Origin: Frankiales bacterium
GTDB lineage: Bacteria > Actinomycetota > Actinomycetes > Mycobacteriales > SCTD01
Direction: 5' to 3'
Assembly: GCA_025464795.1 (NCBI GenBank)
Contig: JAODNB010000303.1
Span: forward strand, 1 to 34,529
Length of the DNA stretch: 34,529 nt
The position numbers were made by a program, and so were the translations under genes. How positions within the stretch are numbered: the first letter of the stretch is position 1; each line of letters starts with the position of its first letter. Shown piece by piece: positions 1 through 8,122 of the stretch. The notes below the pieces were generated by a model. It saw nothing but the letters and a program-made list of their open reading frames with translations. It did no database searches and had not been told where the DNA came from.

Positions 1-1633
1 CCTCGAGGTCGAGCTGCTCGACGACGTAGGACTCGCCCTGGTGGAGGTAGACGGCCCCGGTGTGCGCTTGGGCGTGGGCTGAGCTGTTGTCGACCGTGCC
101 GAGCAGCCGTCCCGTGGCCGACTCGACCAGCCGCACGGGTGGGCCGCCGGCCCCGCGAAGGTCGGCGTCGGGACGCTCACGGGAGGTCCAGAACCAGCCC
201 CGCGGGCGGTGCTTGAGCAGCCCTCGCCGCACCAGGTCGGGCAGGACGTCGAGAGCGCCGGGGAACATCGGCAGGTCCGCCTCGGTGAGAGGCAGCTCGG
301 CGGCGGCGCAGCACAGGTGAGGTCCCAGGACGTAGGGGTTCGCTGGGTCGAGCACCGTCGCCTCCACTGCGCGACCGAACATCGCGGCGGGATGGTGGAC
401 CAGGTAGGTGTCGAGCGGGTCGTCCCGGGCGATGAAGACCGCAAGGGCGCCCTGGCCGGCCCGTCCGGCACGTCCGGCCTGCTGCCACACCGAGGCGACC
501 GTGCCCGGCCATCCGCTGAGGACAACGGCGTCGAGGCCCGCGACATCGACACCGAGCTCGAGGGCGTTCGTGGCAGCGACCCCGAGCAGATCGCCGGACT
601 GCAGGCGCTTCTCGAGCTCGCGCCTCTCCTCGGGCAGATAACCCGAGCGGTAGGCAGCGATCCGCGGGGCCAGTGAGGGCGCGGCTTCCTGCAGCGCCCG
701 TCGTGCGTTGATCGCGACCGCCTCAGCACCCCGCCTGGAGCGCACGAAGGCGATCGTGCGTGCTCCCTCCACGACCAGGTCGGCGAGCAGGTCACCGGTC
801 TCGGCCGTCGCGGAACGCCGTACGGGGGCGCCGTTCTCGCCGCCGTAGTCCGGCATGAGCGGCGGCTCCCAGAGCGCGAACTCCGTGGTGCCTCGAGGGG
901 ACGCGTCGTCGGTGACGGCGACGACGTCCAGGCCCGTCAGGAGGGACGCTGAGGCCGCTGGGTCGCTGACCGTCGCCGAGGCGAGCAGGAAGACCGGCTC
1001 CGCGCCGTACCTCGCGCAGACCCGGCGCAGTCGGCGCAGCACCTGCGCAACGTGGGACCCGAACACCCCGCGGTAGGTGTGGCACTCGTCGACGATCACG
1101 AAGCGCAGACCGCGCAGGAACCGCGAGAAGTCCGCGTGCCGCGGGAGGACGGACCGGTGCAGCATGTCCGGGTTGGTCAGCACGAAGGTCCCGAAGCGGC
1201 GGACCCAGTCCCGTTCCTCGTGGGCGGTGTCCCCGTCGTAGGTGGCCGCCCGCACCGCCATGAGGTTGAGGGCGCGCACCGCCCGGAGCTGGTCCGTGGC
1301 CAGCGCCTTGGTGGGGGACAGGTACAGCGTGGTGGCCCGCTCGTCCTCCAGCAGCGCAGCCAGCGAGGGCAGGAGGTACGCGAGGGACTTGCCGGAGGCC
1401 GTACCGGTGCTGATCACCACCGAGGAACCACCGCGCGCGAGGTCGGCGGCCTGCGCCTGGTGCTCCCACGGTGCCGTGACGCCCTGCAGCGCTAACCGGT
1501 CGAGCAGCAGCTGAGGGACCCACAGCGGCCACTCGGCGGCCCGACCGACGCGTGCGGGGACGTGCTCGACGTGCGTGACGCGGTCAGCGCGGGACGGATC
1601 CAGCAGCAGGCGCTGCAACAAGGAGGAGGACAT
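1..1633 (-). CDS. DEAD/DEAH-box helicase, MrfA/YprA-like, C-terminus off the window
   Basis: This is a superfamily 2 DNA helicase, probably acting in DNA repair. Reading the minus strand from the ATG at 1633 gives an open frame of 544 codons that runs off the left edge. Visible motifs are Walker A GTASGKS (residues 77-83), a DECH box (182-185), SAT (219-221) and motif [10 protein letters not shown] (384-391). The stretch [15 protein letters not shown] near residue 327 is typical of the MrfA/YprA family, which carries a C-terminal DUF1998 zinc domain; that part would lie outside the window. Helicase activity follows from the motifs. The mitomycin-repair role of MrfA is family knowledge and is not shown here. 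The gene is divergent from bldG across 119 nt, as I recall for Streptomyces. A weak hexamer GATGGT ends exactly 6 nt before the ATG, so a leaderless mRNA is possible. Confidence 0.9.
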   Translation of the reverse strand, partial: MSSSLLQRLLLDPSRADRVTHVEHVPARVGRAAEWPLWVPQLLLDRLALQGVTAPWEHQAQAADLARGGSSVVISTGTASGKSLAYLLPSLAALLEDERATTLYLSPTKALATDQLRAVRALNLMAVRAATYDGDTAHEERDWVRRFGTFVLTNPDMLHRSVLPRHADFSRFLRGLRFVIVDECHTYRGVFGSHVAQVLRRLRRVCARYGAEPVFLLASATVSDPAASASLLTGLDVVAVTDDASPRGTTEFALWEPPLMPDYGGENGAPVRRSATAETGDLLADLVVEGARTIAFVRSRRGAEAVAINARRALQEAAPSLAPRIAAYRSGYLPEERRELEKRLQSGDLLGVAATNALELGVDVAGLDAVVLSGWPGTVASVWQQAGRAGRAGQGALAVFIARDDPLDTYLVHHPAAMFGRAVEATVLDPANPYVLGPHLCCAAAELPLTEADLPMFPGALDVLPDLVRRGLLKHRPRGWFWTSRERPDADLRGAGGPPVRLVESATGRLLGTVDNSSAHAQAHTGAVYLHQGESYVVEQLDLE

Positions 1634-1661
1634 CGCAGGACCATCCTCGACCATGTGGGCA

Positions 1662-1728
1662 TAGGGTGGCGGCACGGTTAGATCACCGTGCCAGGGGTAC
1701 CCAACCCCGAGTGGCGGCACCGGCCGCC
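1662..1728 (+). promoter_or_regulatory. bldG promoter -10 candidate and structured leader with three hairpins
   Basis: TAGGGT at 1662-1667 fits an actinobacterial -10 (TAnnnT); no good -35 is seen. It is followed by three perfect inverted repeats. The first is GGCACGGT/ACCGTGCC (1671-1692, 6-nt loop). The second is GGGGT/ACCCC (1694-1708, 5-nt loop). The third is GGCGGC/GCCGCC (1713-1728, 4-nt loop). The first could also be a protein-binding operator, because it sits where transcription would start. The bldG ribosome binding site GGAGGAA lies at 1740-1746, outside the hairpins. Confidence 0.45.
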
Positions 1729-1752
1729 CTGTCAGTCGTGGAGGAAACCGCA

Positions 1753-2100
1753 GTGGACCTGTCGCTGGAAGATCGCCAAGAGGGTGACCGCACGATTGTG
1801 GTGGTCGGCGGCGAGATCGATGTCTATACGGCACCGAAGCTGCGCGAGAAGCTCATCGACCTGGTCAGCGCGGGGCACTACCACCTCGTGGTCGACATGG
1901 AGGCCGTCGAGTTCCTCGACTCGACGGGGCTCGGGGTCCTCGTCGGTGGTCTGAAGCGCGTCCGTGCGCACGAGGGATCGCTGCGCCTGGTCTGCACCCA
2001 GGAGCGGATCCTCAAGATCTTCCGCATCACCGGTCTCACCAAGGTGTTCCCGATCCACGCGACGGTGGCCGAGGCCGTCGCCGCGACGGAAACGGCCTAA
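1753..2100 (+). CDS. bldG: Anti-sigma factor antagonist (STAS domain), BldG orthologue
   Basis: This STAS-domain anti-anti-sigma factor has 115 residues. In Streptomyces, BldG is needed for aerial growth and antibiotic production, and works by phosphorylation-controlled binding to anti-sigma factors. The GTG at 1753 is chosen because it starts the conserved VDLSL sequence and has a strong GGAGGAA ribosome binding site 6 nt upstream. The phospho-acceptor motif [13 protein letters not shown] places the serine at residue 57, the same number as the BldG phosphoserine. The C-terminal [11 protein letters not shown] stretch is also near-identical to BldG as I remember it. The next gene, 8 nt downstream, encodes a GHKL-fold anti-sigma-like protein, the usual partner at this locus. 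A longer frame open from 1666 is less likely because it would place the hairpin region in coding sequence. Confidence 0.93.
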   Translation: MDLSLEDRQEGDRTIVVVGGEIDVYTAPKLREKLIDLVSAGHYHLVVDMEAVEFLDSTGLGVLVGGLKRVRAHEGSLRLVCTQERILKIFRITGLTKVFPIHATVAEAVAATETA

Positions 2101-2108
2101 GCGCGGGC

Positions 2109-2528
2109 GTGGCCACCGTCGAGCTGCTGCTCTCTGCTCTCCCTGCTCACGTCCGTACCGCTCGTCTGGTCGGTGTGGCTGCCGCGCGCCGGGCGGGACT
2201 TGCCGATGACCTCGTCGACGAGCTTCGACTCGCGGTCGGGGAGGCCTGCTCCCGGGCTGTCGCGGTCAACGCCGAGCACGCCCCGGAGACGCCCATCAAG
2301 ATCACCGTTCGTGATGATCCTGCTGGCCTGACGGTAGAGGTGACCGATGCCGGGCCCGAGAGCGGCCCGTTGTCGGACGACGTCGAGGACCTGTTCGCTG
2401 AGGACGCGGTCGACCCGCGGGTGGCCCTGGCCGTCCTTGCGGGGCTCGTCGACGAGCTCGACATCACGTCCACTGAGGCGGGCACGACGGTGACCCTCCG
2501 GTGGCCCCTGCCGGTGCGCGTCTCCTGA
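2109..2528 (+). CDS. Anti-sigma-factor-like GHKL protein with degenerate ATP site
   Basis: This 139-residue protein has the RsbW/SpoIIAB-like GHKL fold and lies 8 nt after bldG, so the two are surely co-transcribed. Active members phosphorylate STAS antagonists and hold sigma factors. Here the ATP-binding boxes are poor. The N-box reads EACSRAV (45-51), with Arg49 where Asn normally binds Mg-ATP. The G1 box reads DAGPE (80-84), lacking the second Gly of DxGxG. The G2 region (VALAVLAGL) has no GxG. The protein may therefore bind BldG without phosphorylating it. From memory, the Streptomyces neighbour of bldG is a similar protein (SCO3548). The start is GTG 2109, with only a weak purine run upstream, so translational coupling to bldG is likely. 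Fold assignment is confident; kinase activity is doubtful. Confidence 0.8.
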   Translation: MATVELLLSALPAHVRTARLVGVAAARRAGLADDLVDELRLAVGEACSRAVAVNAEHAPETPIKITVRDDPAGLTVEVTDAGPESGPLSDDVEDLFAEDAVDPRVALAVLAGLVDELDITSTEAGTTVTLRWPLPVRVS

Positions 2529-2547
2529 TCTTGGCGGGGCGGTGTGA

Positions 2548-2574
2548 GTCGGATCACGCCGACATGCGTATTCT
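2548..2574 (+). promoter_or_regulatory. Possible hppA promoter with an adjacent inverted repeat
   Basis: In the 152-nt gap before hppA, TATTCT (2569-2574) resembles a -10 element. Just upstream lies the inverted repeat GTCGG-ATCACG-CCGAC (2548-2563), in the spacer where a repressor could act. No recognisable -35 hexamer sits at the right distance. This is an inference from sequence only. Confidence 0.3.
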
Positions 2575-2644
2575 GGCCGCGCCCGTCCCGTTTCCCGGGT
2601 CGGAGCCGCACCGCCTTCTGCCCCTACGAAGCGTGCGACCCCTT

Positions 2645-2664
2645 CGCGGGCAATGTTGCCCGCG
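2645..2664. repeat. 9-bp perfect palindrome in the hppA leader
   Basis: CGCGGGCAA at 2645-2653 is followed by TG and the exact reverse complement TTGCCCGCG (2656-2664). It ends 7 nt before the hppA ribosome binding site GGAGG (2672-2676). As RNA it would form a stable hairpin beside the ribosome binding site; as DNA it could bind a dimeric regulator. No T-run follows, so it is not an obvious terminator. Confidence 0.6.
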
Positions 2665-2680
2665 CTGACCTGGAGGACAC

Positions 2681-5002
2681 ATGTCAGCGCTCCACCTCGC
2701 TGCCGGCAGAGTCGCATCAAACGACCTGCCAACGTACTTGCCCGATGACAAGAAGCTTCTGTACATCATCCTGGCCGTCTCGATCGTGGCGCTCGGCTTC
2801 GCGGGACTGTTCGCGAAGCAGGTCCTGGTCGCCGAGCAGGGCCCGCAGAAGATGCGGGACATCAGCAAGGCCGTGCAGGAGGGCGCAGCCGCCTACCTGA
2901 ACCGGCAGTTCAAGACCCTGGCCGTGTTCGCGGTGCTGGTGTTCGGGCTGCTGTTCATCCTGCCCGGGAGCTCCGAGGTCCGAGTGGGCCGCTCGCTGTT
3001 CTTCGCCGTCGGTGCGCTGTTCTCGGCCGCTGTCGGTTTCATCGGCATGACCCTCGCGACGCGGGCGAACGTCCGTGTCGCGCACGCCGCCAACACCGTC
3101 GGGGAGAAGCCGGCTCTGCGGATCGCCTTCCGCTCGGGCGGCACGGTCGGCATGCTCACCGTCGGCCTCGGCCTGCTCGGTGCGACGACGGTGCTCCTCG
3201 TCTACGGCAAGAACGCGCCCGAGGTGCTCGAGGGCTTCGGCTTCGGCGCTGCTCTGCTCGCGATGTTCATGCGCGTCGGCGGCGGCATCTTCACCAAGGC
3301 GGCTGACGTCGGTGCCGACCTGGTCGGCAAGGTGGAGCAGGGGATCCCTGAGGATGACCCCCGCAACGCCGCCACCATCGCGGACAACGTGGGTGACAAC
3401 GTCGGCGACTGCGCCGGTATGGCGGCAGACCTCTTCGAGTCCTACGCCGTCACGCTCGTCGCCGCGCTCATCCTCGGCCAGGCGGCCTTCGGCTCACTCG
3501 GGCTCGTGCTCCCGCTCATCATCCCGGCCATCGGCGTGCTCACGGCCCTCGTCGGCATCTACGCCACGGCGTCGCGTGACAGCGACAAGAACGGCCTGAC
3601 CGCCATCAACCGCGGCTTCTTCATCAGCGCGCTCGTGTCGGCGGCGCTCGTCGCCGTCGCGACCTACTCCTACCTCCCCGACAGCTACGCGCAGATCGAG
3701 GGGGTAGCCGGCAGCATCAAGGGCCTCGACGGGGATCCGCGGCTGTTCGCACTCGGTGCAGTCATCATCGGCATCGTGCTCGCCAGCGCGATCCAGGTCC
3801 TGACGGGGTACTTCACCGAGACCGACCGCAAGCCGGTCCGTGAGATCGGCAAGAGCTCGCTCACGGGCGCGGCCACGGTCGTCCTCGCTGGCATCTCCGT
3901 CGGCCTCGAGTCGGCTGTCTACTCCGCCATCCTCATCGGTGGTGCGGTGTACGCCGCGTTCCTGCTCGGTGCCGGCGTCCCGCTGCTCGCGCTGTTCGCT
4001 GTCGCCCTGGCCGGAACGGGGCTGCTCACCACGGTCGGGGTCATCGTCGCCATGGACACCTTCGGCCCGATCTCCGACAACGCCCAGGGCGTCGCTGAGA
4101 TGTCCGGGGAGGTCGGCGAAGAGGGCGCGATCGTGCTCACCAAGCTCGACGCCGTCGGCAACACGACCAAGGCCATCACCAAGGGCATCGCCATCGCGAC
4201 GGCTGTGCTCGCCGCCACCGCCCTGTTCGGCTCCTTCCGCACGAAGGTCGGCGAGGCCCTCGTGACGGCAGGCGGGGCCGCGCACCACTACCGGTTCGCC
4301 CTGTCGATCGACGAGCCGAACCTGCTGTTCGGGCTGATCATCGGCGCGGCGGTGGTCTTCCTGTTCTCGGGACTCGCCATCAACGCGGTCTCCCGAGCGG
4401 CCGGCCGGGTGGTGTTCGAGGTGCGCGAGCAGTTCCGCACCAAGCCGGGGATCATGGACTTCACGGAGAAGCCCGACTACGCCCGCGTCGTCGACATCTG
4501 CACGAAGGACTCGCTGCGCGAGCTGGCCACTCCTGGTCTGCTGGCCGTCCTGGCACCGATCGCCGTCGGCTTCGCCCTCGGCTACGCCCCGCTCGGTGCG
4601 TTCCTCGCCGGCGCCATCGCCGCCGGTGTCCTCATGGCCGTCTTCCTGGCCAACGCCGGTGGCGCGTGGGACAACGCGAAGAAGCTCGTCGAGGACGGCA
4701 CGCACGGTGGCAAGGGCTCCCCGGCCCACGAGGCGACGATCATCGGTGACACCGTCGGTGACCCCTTCAAGGACACCGCCGGCCCGGCGATCAACCCGCT
4801 GCTCAAGGTCATGAACCTGGTCGCCCTGCTCATCGCTCCCACCGTGGTGAAGTACGGCCTCGGAGTGGACGAGAACAAGGGCGTCCGGGCCGTGGTCGCG
4901 GGACTGGCGATCCTGGGCATCGTCGTCGCGGTGACGATCAGCAACCGCCGTGGGGTCTCGACCACGAGCGACGTCATCGAGAAGGCCAAGACCGGCGCCT
5001 GA
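2681..5002 (+). CDS. hppA: Membrane proton-translocating pyrophosphatase, K+-independent type
   Basis: This 773-residue polytopic enzyme hydrolyses pyrophosphate and pumps protons across the membrane. The substrate motif DVGADLVGKVE is at residues 209-219, and the acidic motif IADNVGDNVGDCAG follows shortly after. A second acidic motif, GDTVGDPFKDTAGP, lies near the C-terminus. In GNTTKAITKG, Lys497 and Thr500 occupy the two positions that separate K+-independent (K/T) from K+-dependent (A/G or A/A) members, so this should be the K+-independent proton pump. Many hydrophobic helices are evident, as expected for 16 membrane spans. The ATG at 2681 has GGAGG 4 nt upstream. Transcription probably ends at the hairpin at 5018-5053. 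A soluble pyrophosphatase (ppa) is encoded 13 kb away. Confidence 0.97.
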   Translation: MSALHLAAGRVASNDLPTYLPDDKKLLYIILAVSIVALGFAGLFAKQVLVAEQGPQKMRDISKAVQEGAAAYLNRQFKTLAVFAVLVFGLLFILPGSSEVRVGRSLFFAVGALFSAAVGFIGMTLATRANVRVAHAANTVGEKPALRIAFRSGGTVGMLTVGLGLLGATTVLLVYGKNAPEVLEGFGFGAALLAMFMRVGGGIFTKAADVGADLVGKVEQGIPEDDPRNAATIADNVGDNVGDCAGMAADLFESYAVTLVAALILGQAAFGSLGLVLPLIIPAIGVLTALVGIYATASRDSDKNGLTAINRGFFISALVSAALVAVATYSYLPDSYAQIEGVAGSIKGLDGDPRLFALGAVIIGIVLASAIQVLTGYFTETDRKPVREIGKSSLTGAATVVLAGISVGLESAVYSAILIGGAVYAAFLLGAGVPLLALFAVALAGTGLLTTVGVIVAMDTFGPISDNAQGVAEMSGEVGEEGAIVLTKLDAVGNTTKAITKGIAIATAVLAATALFGSFRTKVGEALVTAGGAAHHYRFALSIDEPNLLFGLIIGAAVVFLFSGLAINAVSRAAGRVVFEVREQFRTKPGIMDFTEKPDYARVVDICTKDSLRELATPGLLAVLAPIAVGFALGYAPLGAFLAGAIAAGVLMAVFLANAGGAWDNAKKLVEDGTHGGKGSPAHEATIIGDTVGDPFKDTAGPAINPLLKVMNLVALLIAPTVVKYGLGVDENKGVRAVVAGLAILGIVVAVTISNRRGVSTTSDVIEKAKTGA

Positions 5003-5017
5003 TCTTCCGCACGGTCG

Positions 5018-5053
5018 AAGGGCCCGTTCCCGCAGTACGGGGGACGGGCCCTT
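5018..5053 (+). terminator. Rho-independent-like terminator after hppA
   Basis: AAGGGCCCGT (5018-5027) pairs with ACGGGCCCTT (5044-5053). Inner CCC/GGG pairing (5029-5031 with 5041-5043) extends the stem past a bulged T. There is no long T-run, which is usual in high-GC actinobacteria. Confidence 0.8.
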
Positions 5054-5189
5054 CCGCTATGTCGCCCCATGTCCGTGGTGCCCGAATCCACCACCCGCCC
5101 GTGAGGTTTGCAGGGCGCAGGAACGTGCACAACGTGAACGAGACGTAACGCTGAGGCATCACGACGCCGCGGGCTCACCCCTCTGCGCG

Positions 5190-5219
5190 TTGACCCTTGC
5201 CCCGGTCGTCTCCAAGGAT
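5190..5219 (+). promoter_or_regulatory. Sigma-A-type promoter for the LPRTG surface protein
   Basis: TTGACC (5190-5195), an 18-nt spacer, then AAGGAT (5214-5219). The start of transcription would fall near 5226, giving a leader of about 30 nt that contains the AGGGGA ribosome binding site at 5243-5248. The -35 is good and the -10 is weak. Confidence 0.45.
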
Positions 5220-5254
5220 GTCCGCATCAGCTCGATCAAGGCAGGGGAACGACA

Positions 5255-6562
5255 GTGAGCTTCCGAAGCAGCACCAGAGTCCTGGGTTCGATCGTCGCCA
5301 TCACGGTGCCGCTCGTGCTCGGCGGCATGCAGACCTCAGCGTCCGCGGCAACCGTCGACTCGGGCGGGTTCGCCGAGGCCTACGGCCTGCTCATCGACGC
5401 CACCCTCCTGCAGGGCAACGTCCCGGTGACGGTCGGCCCGCTGGCGCCTGTCGCCAGCTCCTGCCCGCCGGCGTCGGGCGTCAAGACGACCCAGCTCCTC
5501 GGGGCAGGGGACCCGACGGTCGCTCGGGCTGACGTGCTGAACACCGGTGCCGCGACCGACTGCTCCGGGAACAAGTCCCTGGCCTCCGCCCAGACGACCA
5601 ACGTCACCGCGCTGGGTGCCGCCGCGCCCCTGAAGATCGAGACGGACGAGATCACCGCGACGTCCGGGACCACGTGCGCAACAGCCCCGAAGGGCTCCAC
5701 GGTCATCGCGAACCTGAAGGTGGGTGGCACCGCCGTGCCGCTGCCCACGGACATCCCGCCGAACACCGACCTGCTGCCGCAGCTGTTCGGGCCGCTCGGC
5801 ATCCGCGTGATCCTGAACGAGCAGCACCCAGCTGCGTCAGGCCGCGGCCTGGTGGTCAACGGACTGCACATCATCGCCGCGGGCGCTGGAGCGCTCCCGA
5901 TCGGCGGCGCCGTGATCCGCGGTGACGTCATCATCAGCCATGCCGTGTCCGGCGTGGTCTGCCCGGGCGGTCCGGGCAGCGACAACGGTGGCCTGCCCAA
6001 GCCCGACATCAGCTTCACCAAGGTGGCGAACCCGACGACCGCCAAGCCCGGGGAGAAGGTCACCTACACCGCCACGGTCACCAACACGTCCACGACCCCC
6101 TGCGAGGTCCTGAAGTTCGTCGAGCACGTCTCGCCGGCCTTCAACCTCGGCTCCAGCGCCGGCGCCTTCGGCACTGCCCTGGACACCCCGGCTCCGGTCC
6201 GCACCGATGGCGGCGTGGACGCGGTCCTGCGGCCGACCGGTCTCACCATCGCCCCTGGTAAGTCCGCGGTCCAGACGTTCACGGTCACCGTCAAGCCCAC
6301 GACGGCCCCGGGGACCTACTACGACTCGCTCGAGATCTACTGCGGTCTGAACGGGAACTTCGTGAGCGGCCCCCTGGCCCCCGTCACCGTCCCGGCTGCT
6401 GCCGCGCCGGCCCCGCCGGCCGTCACGCCGCCGGTGGACGTCGCGGGTCCCGCTGCCCCGCAGCTGCCTCGCACCGGTGGCTCGCCGCTCCCCGCCGCAG
6501 CCGCTCTGGTGCTGCTCGCCAGCGCCGCAGTGATCTACCGCAAGCGGCTCGCGCAGCTCTGA
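5255..6562 (+). CDS. Secreted, sortase-anchored surface protein (choice-of-anchor P plus DUF11)
   Basis: This 435-residue exported protein is predicted to be linked covalently to the cell wall. It has a signal peptide (charged start, hydrophobic core to about residue 24, SASA-type cleavage near residue 28). The region of about 30-235 resembles choice-of-anchor P domains of actinobacterial surface proteins, and has several Cys residues that may form disulfides. From about 250 to 385 comes a DUF11-type beta-sandwich, with the signature FTKVANPTTAKPGEKVTYT. A Pro/Ala linker leads to the sortase motif LPRTG (404-408), a hydrophobic segment and a basic tail (YRKR). The start is GTG 5255 with AGGGGA 6 nt upstream. 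It is a single gene between two terminators, with no sortase gene nearby. Biological function is unknown; adhesion or an envelope role is a guess. Confidence 0.85.
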   Translation: MSFRSSTRVLGSIVAITVPLVLGGMQTSASAATVDSGGFAEAYGLLIDATLLQGNVPVTVGPLAPVASSCPPASGVKTTQLLGAGDPTVARADVLNTGAATDCSGNKSLASAQTTNVTALGAAAPLKIETDEITATSGTTCATAPKGSTVIANLKVGGTAVPLPTDIPPNTDLLPQLFGPLGIRVILNEQHPAASGRGLVVNGLHIIAAGAGALPIGGAVIRGDVIISHAVSGVVCPGGPGSDNGGLPKPDISFTKVANPTTAKPGEKVTYTATVTNTSTTPCEVLKFVEHVSPAFNLGSSAGAFGTALDTPAPVRTDGGVDAVLRPTGLTIAPGKSAVQTFTVTVKPTTAPGTYYDSLEIYCGLNGNFVSGPLAPVTVPAAAAPAPPAVTPPVDVAGPAAPQLPRTGGSPLPAAAALVLLASAAVIYRKRLAQL

Positions 6563-6577
6563 GACACGGCTGACGAC

Positions 6578-6607
6578 GCAGGCCCGGCCCACCAGGGCCG
6601 GGCCTGC
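6578..6607 (+). terminator. Strong 13-bp terminator hairpin
   Basis: GCAGGCCCGGCCC (6578-6590) and its exact complement GGGCCGGGCCTGC (6595-6607) flank an ACCA loop. It lies 15 nt after the surface-protein stop codon. A T-run is absent. Confidence 0.88.
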
Positions 6608-6613
6608 GGTCGT

Positions 6614-6619
6614 TAGCGT
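6614..6619 (+). promoter_or_regulatory. -10 hexamer for a leaderless methyltransferase mRNA
   Basis: TAGCGT is followed by exactly 6 nt and then the GTG start at 6626. No ribosome binding site fits in that space. The same arrangement precedes several other genes in this window. Confidence 0.55.
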
Positions 6620-6625
6620 GACGGG

Positions 6626-8044
6626 GTGTCGCCGTCCACCCCCGCCCTGCCTGATCCGACCGCTCTGCTGGTCGATGCGCCCGAGGTTCGAGCCGCCCTG
6701 CAGCGGGCCGGCTGGTCCTCGTCCGCGCTCGACGAGCTGCTCGGCCCGTCCTACCGAGGGCACCTGGATCGGGGCGAGCTGAGCCCGCTGCTCCGTCGTA
6801 CCCGGGGTTCTGGCGAGCTCGCGCGACTCGTTCGGGCTCTCGTCGTCGGTGGGGAGGTCGCGCCAGGGACCCTGCCCGACAGCTGGGTGCGGGACGGCCG
6901 CGCTGTCACCCGGCTGCAGGCCGTACCGCACGACGGCCTGGACGTGACCGTCCCGCACGACCCGGGCAGTGCCGCCGCGCAGGTCCATCCCGAGCAGGTC
7001 CTGGGCGTCGGCGCGGCCAGCATGACGCTCGCCTCGGCGACGCCGCGCGCGGTCGTGGGCTCCACCCTGGATCTCGGGACCGGGGCCGGGATCCAGGCAC
7101 TGCTCGCCGAGGACCACTCCGGCTCCGTCGTGGCGACCGACCGGAACGCCCGAGCCGTCGCCTACACCCGCCTCGCAGCCGCCTTGAACGGAACGGGTCT
7201 CGACGCGCGACAGGGAGACCTGCTGGACCCGGTGAGGGGCGAGACGTTCGACCTCGTCGTGAGCAACCCGCCGTTCGTCGTCTCTCCCGGCCGCCGCTAC
7301 ACCTACCGGGACGCGGGCTACCAGGGCGACGACGTGTGCAGCCGGTTGGTGCAGGAGATCCCGACCGTGCTAGCACCGGGGGGGCACGCGGTTCTGCTGG
7401 TGAACTGGCTCCACCTCGAGGGGCAGGACGGCGACGAGCGCGTCCTGTCCTGGTTCGAGGGGACGGGCTGCGACGGGTGGGTCGTGCAGCGCGAGCTGGC
7501 CGCCCCTGAGGACTACGTGACCGCTTGGCTCCGGGACACCGACGAGACGGCGTTCGACGACCTGTACGACGAGTGGGTCGACGCGCTGAGGGGCGTCGAG
7601 GCCGTGGCGTTCGGGATCGTCGCGATGCACAGGCGGGTCGACGGCTTGGCGCCCCAGGTCGTGCTCGACGTGGTCGACCAGCCGACCGCGGCGACGTGGG
7701 GCGAGGAGGTCACCGCGCACTTCGCCCGACGCGTGCTGCTGGAGGGCGACCTGCTCGAGGCTCGGCTGCGACTTCGTCCGGACGTGCGGCTGCACCAGGT
7801 CGCGACGCCGACCGCAGACGGCTGGATGGCGGACAACCAGCTGCTGCAGCAGGAGGCCGGCCTGCGCTGGAGCGGAGGGGTCGATCCGTACGGCGCGACG
7901 CTCCTGGCTGCCTGCGACGGCACCCAGAAGCTCGGGAACCTGCTGGCGGTCCTGGCCTCGAGCGCAGGTCTGTCCCAGGCCGATGCGGCAGAGCAGGTGC
8001 TGCCCGTCCTGCGGCACCTGGTCGCCAAGGGCTTCCTGTCCTGA
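6626..8044 (+). CDS. SAM-dependent methyltransferase, small-domain (N5-Gln/RNA guanine type)
   Basis: This 472-residue protein has a class I methyltransferase core. The SAM-binding motif I DLGTGAG is at residues 149-155. NPPF (214-217) is the motif IV of enzymes that methylate exocyclic amino groups or glutamine amides (PrmC, RlmG and related). The N-terminal ~140 residues probably bind the substrate, and the C-terminal ~150 residues resemble no domain I recognise. The start is GTG 6626. It is a single gene between a terminator and topA, and an orthologue sits next to topA in Streptomyces as I recall. The substrate is unknown: ribosomal RNA or a protein glutamine are the reasonable options. 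Confidence 0.82.
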   Translation: MSPSTPALPDPTALLVDAPEVRAALQRAGWSSSALDELLGPSYRGHLDRGELSPLLRRTRGSGELARLVRALVVGGEVAPGTLPDSWVRDGRAVTRLQAVPHDGLDVTVPHDPGSAAAQVHPEQVLGVGAASMTLASATPRAVVGSTLDLGTGAGIQALLAEDHSGSVVATDRNARAVAYTRLAAALNGTGLDARQGDLLDPVRGETFDLVVSNPPFVVSPGRRYTYRDAGYQGDDVCSRLVQEIPTVLAPGGHAVLLVNWLHLEGQDGDERVLSWFEGTGCDGWVVQRELAAPEDYVTAWLRDTDETAFDDLYDEWVDALRGVEAVAFGIVAMHRRVDGLAPQVVLDVVDQPTAATWGEEVTAHFARRVLLEGDLLEARLRLRPDVRLHQVATPTADGWMADNQLLQQEAGLRWSGGVDPYGATLLAACDGTQKLGNLLAVLASSAGLSQADAAEQVLPVLRHLVAKGFLS

Positions 8045-8122
8045 GCGAGACACCCCACAGCGACCCGCTTGACACCGTCATGCACTCTGTTTGGACACGA
8101 CCCCCCTTGAGCTTGGAGAGAT

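Noticed and set aside
792-1532. 246-codon minus-strand frame within the helicase
   Set aside because: It is a shifted frame; the true helicase frame reads from 1633 and carries all helicase motifs.
3494-4729. 411-codon open frame antisense to hppA
   Set aside because: Product rich in Asp, Glu, Arg and Gly without motifs; this is the mirror of a hydrophobic membrane protein gene.
8069-8096. Full topA promoter
   Set aside because: TTGACA at 8069 is a good -35, but no TAnnnT lies at 16-19 nt, so I did not list it as a promoter.
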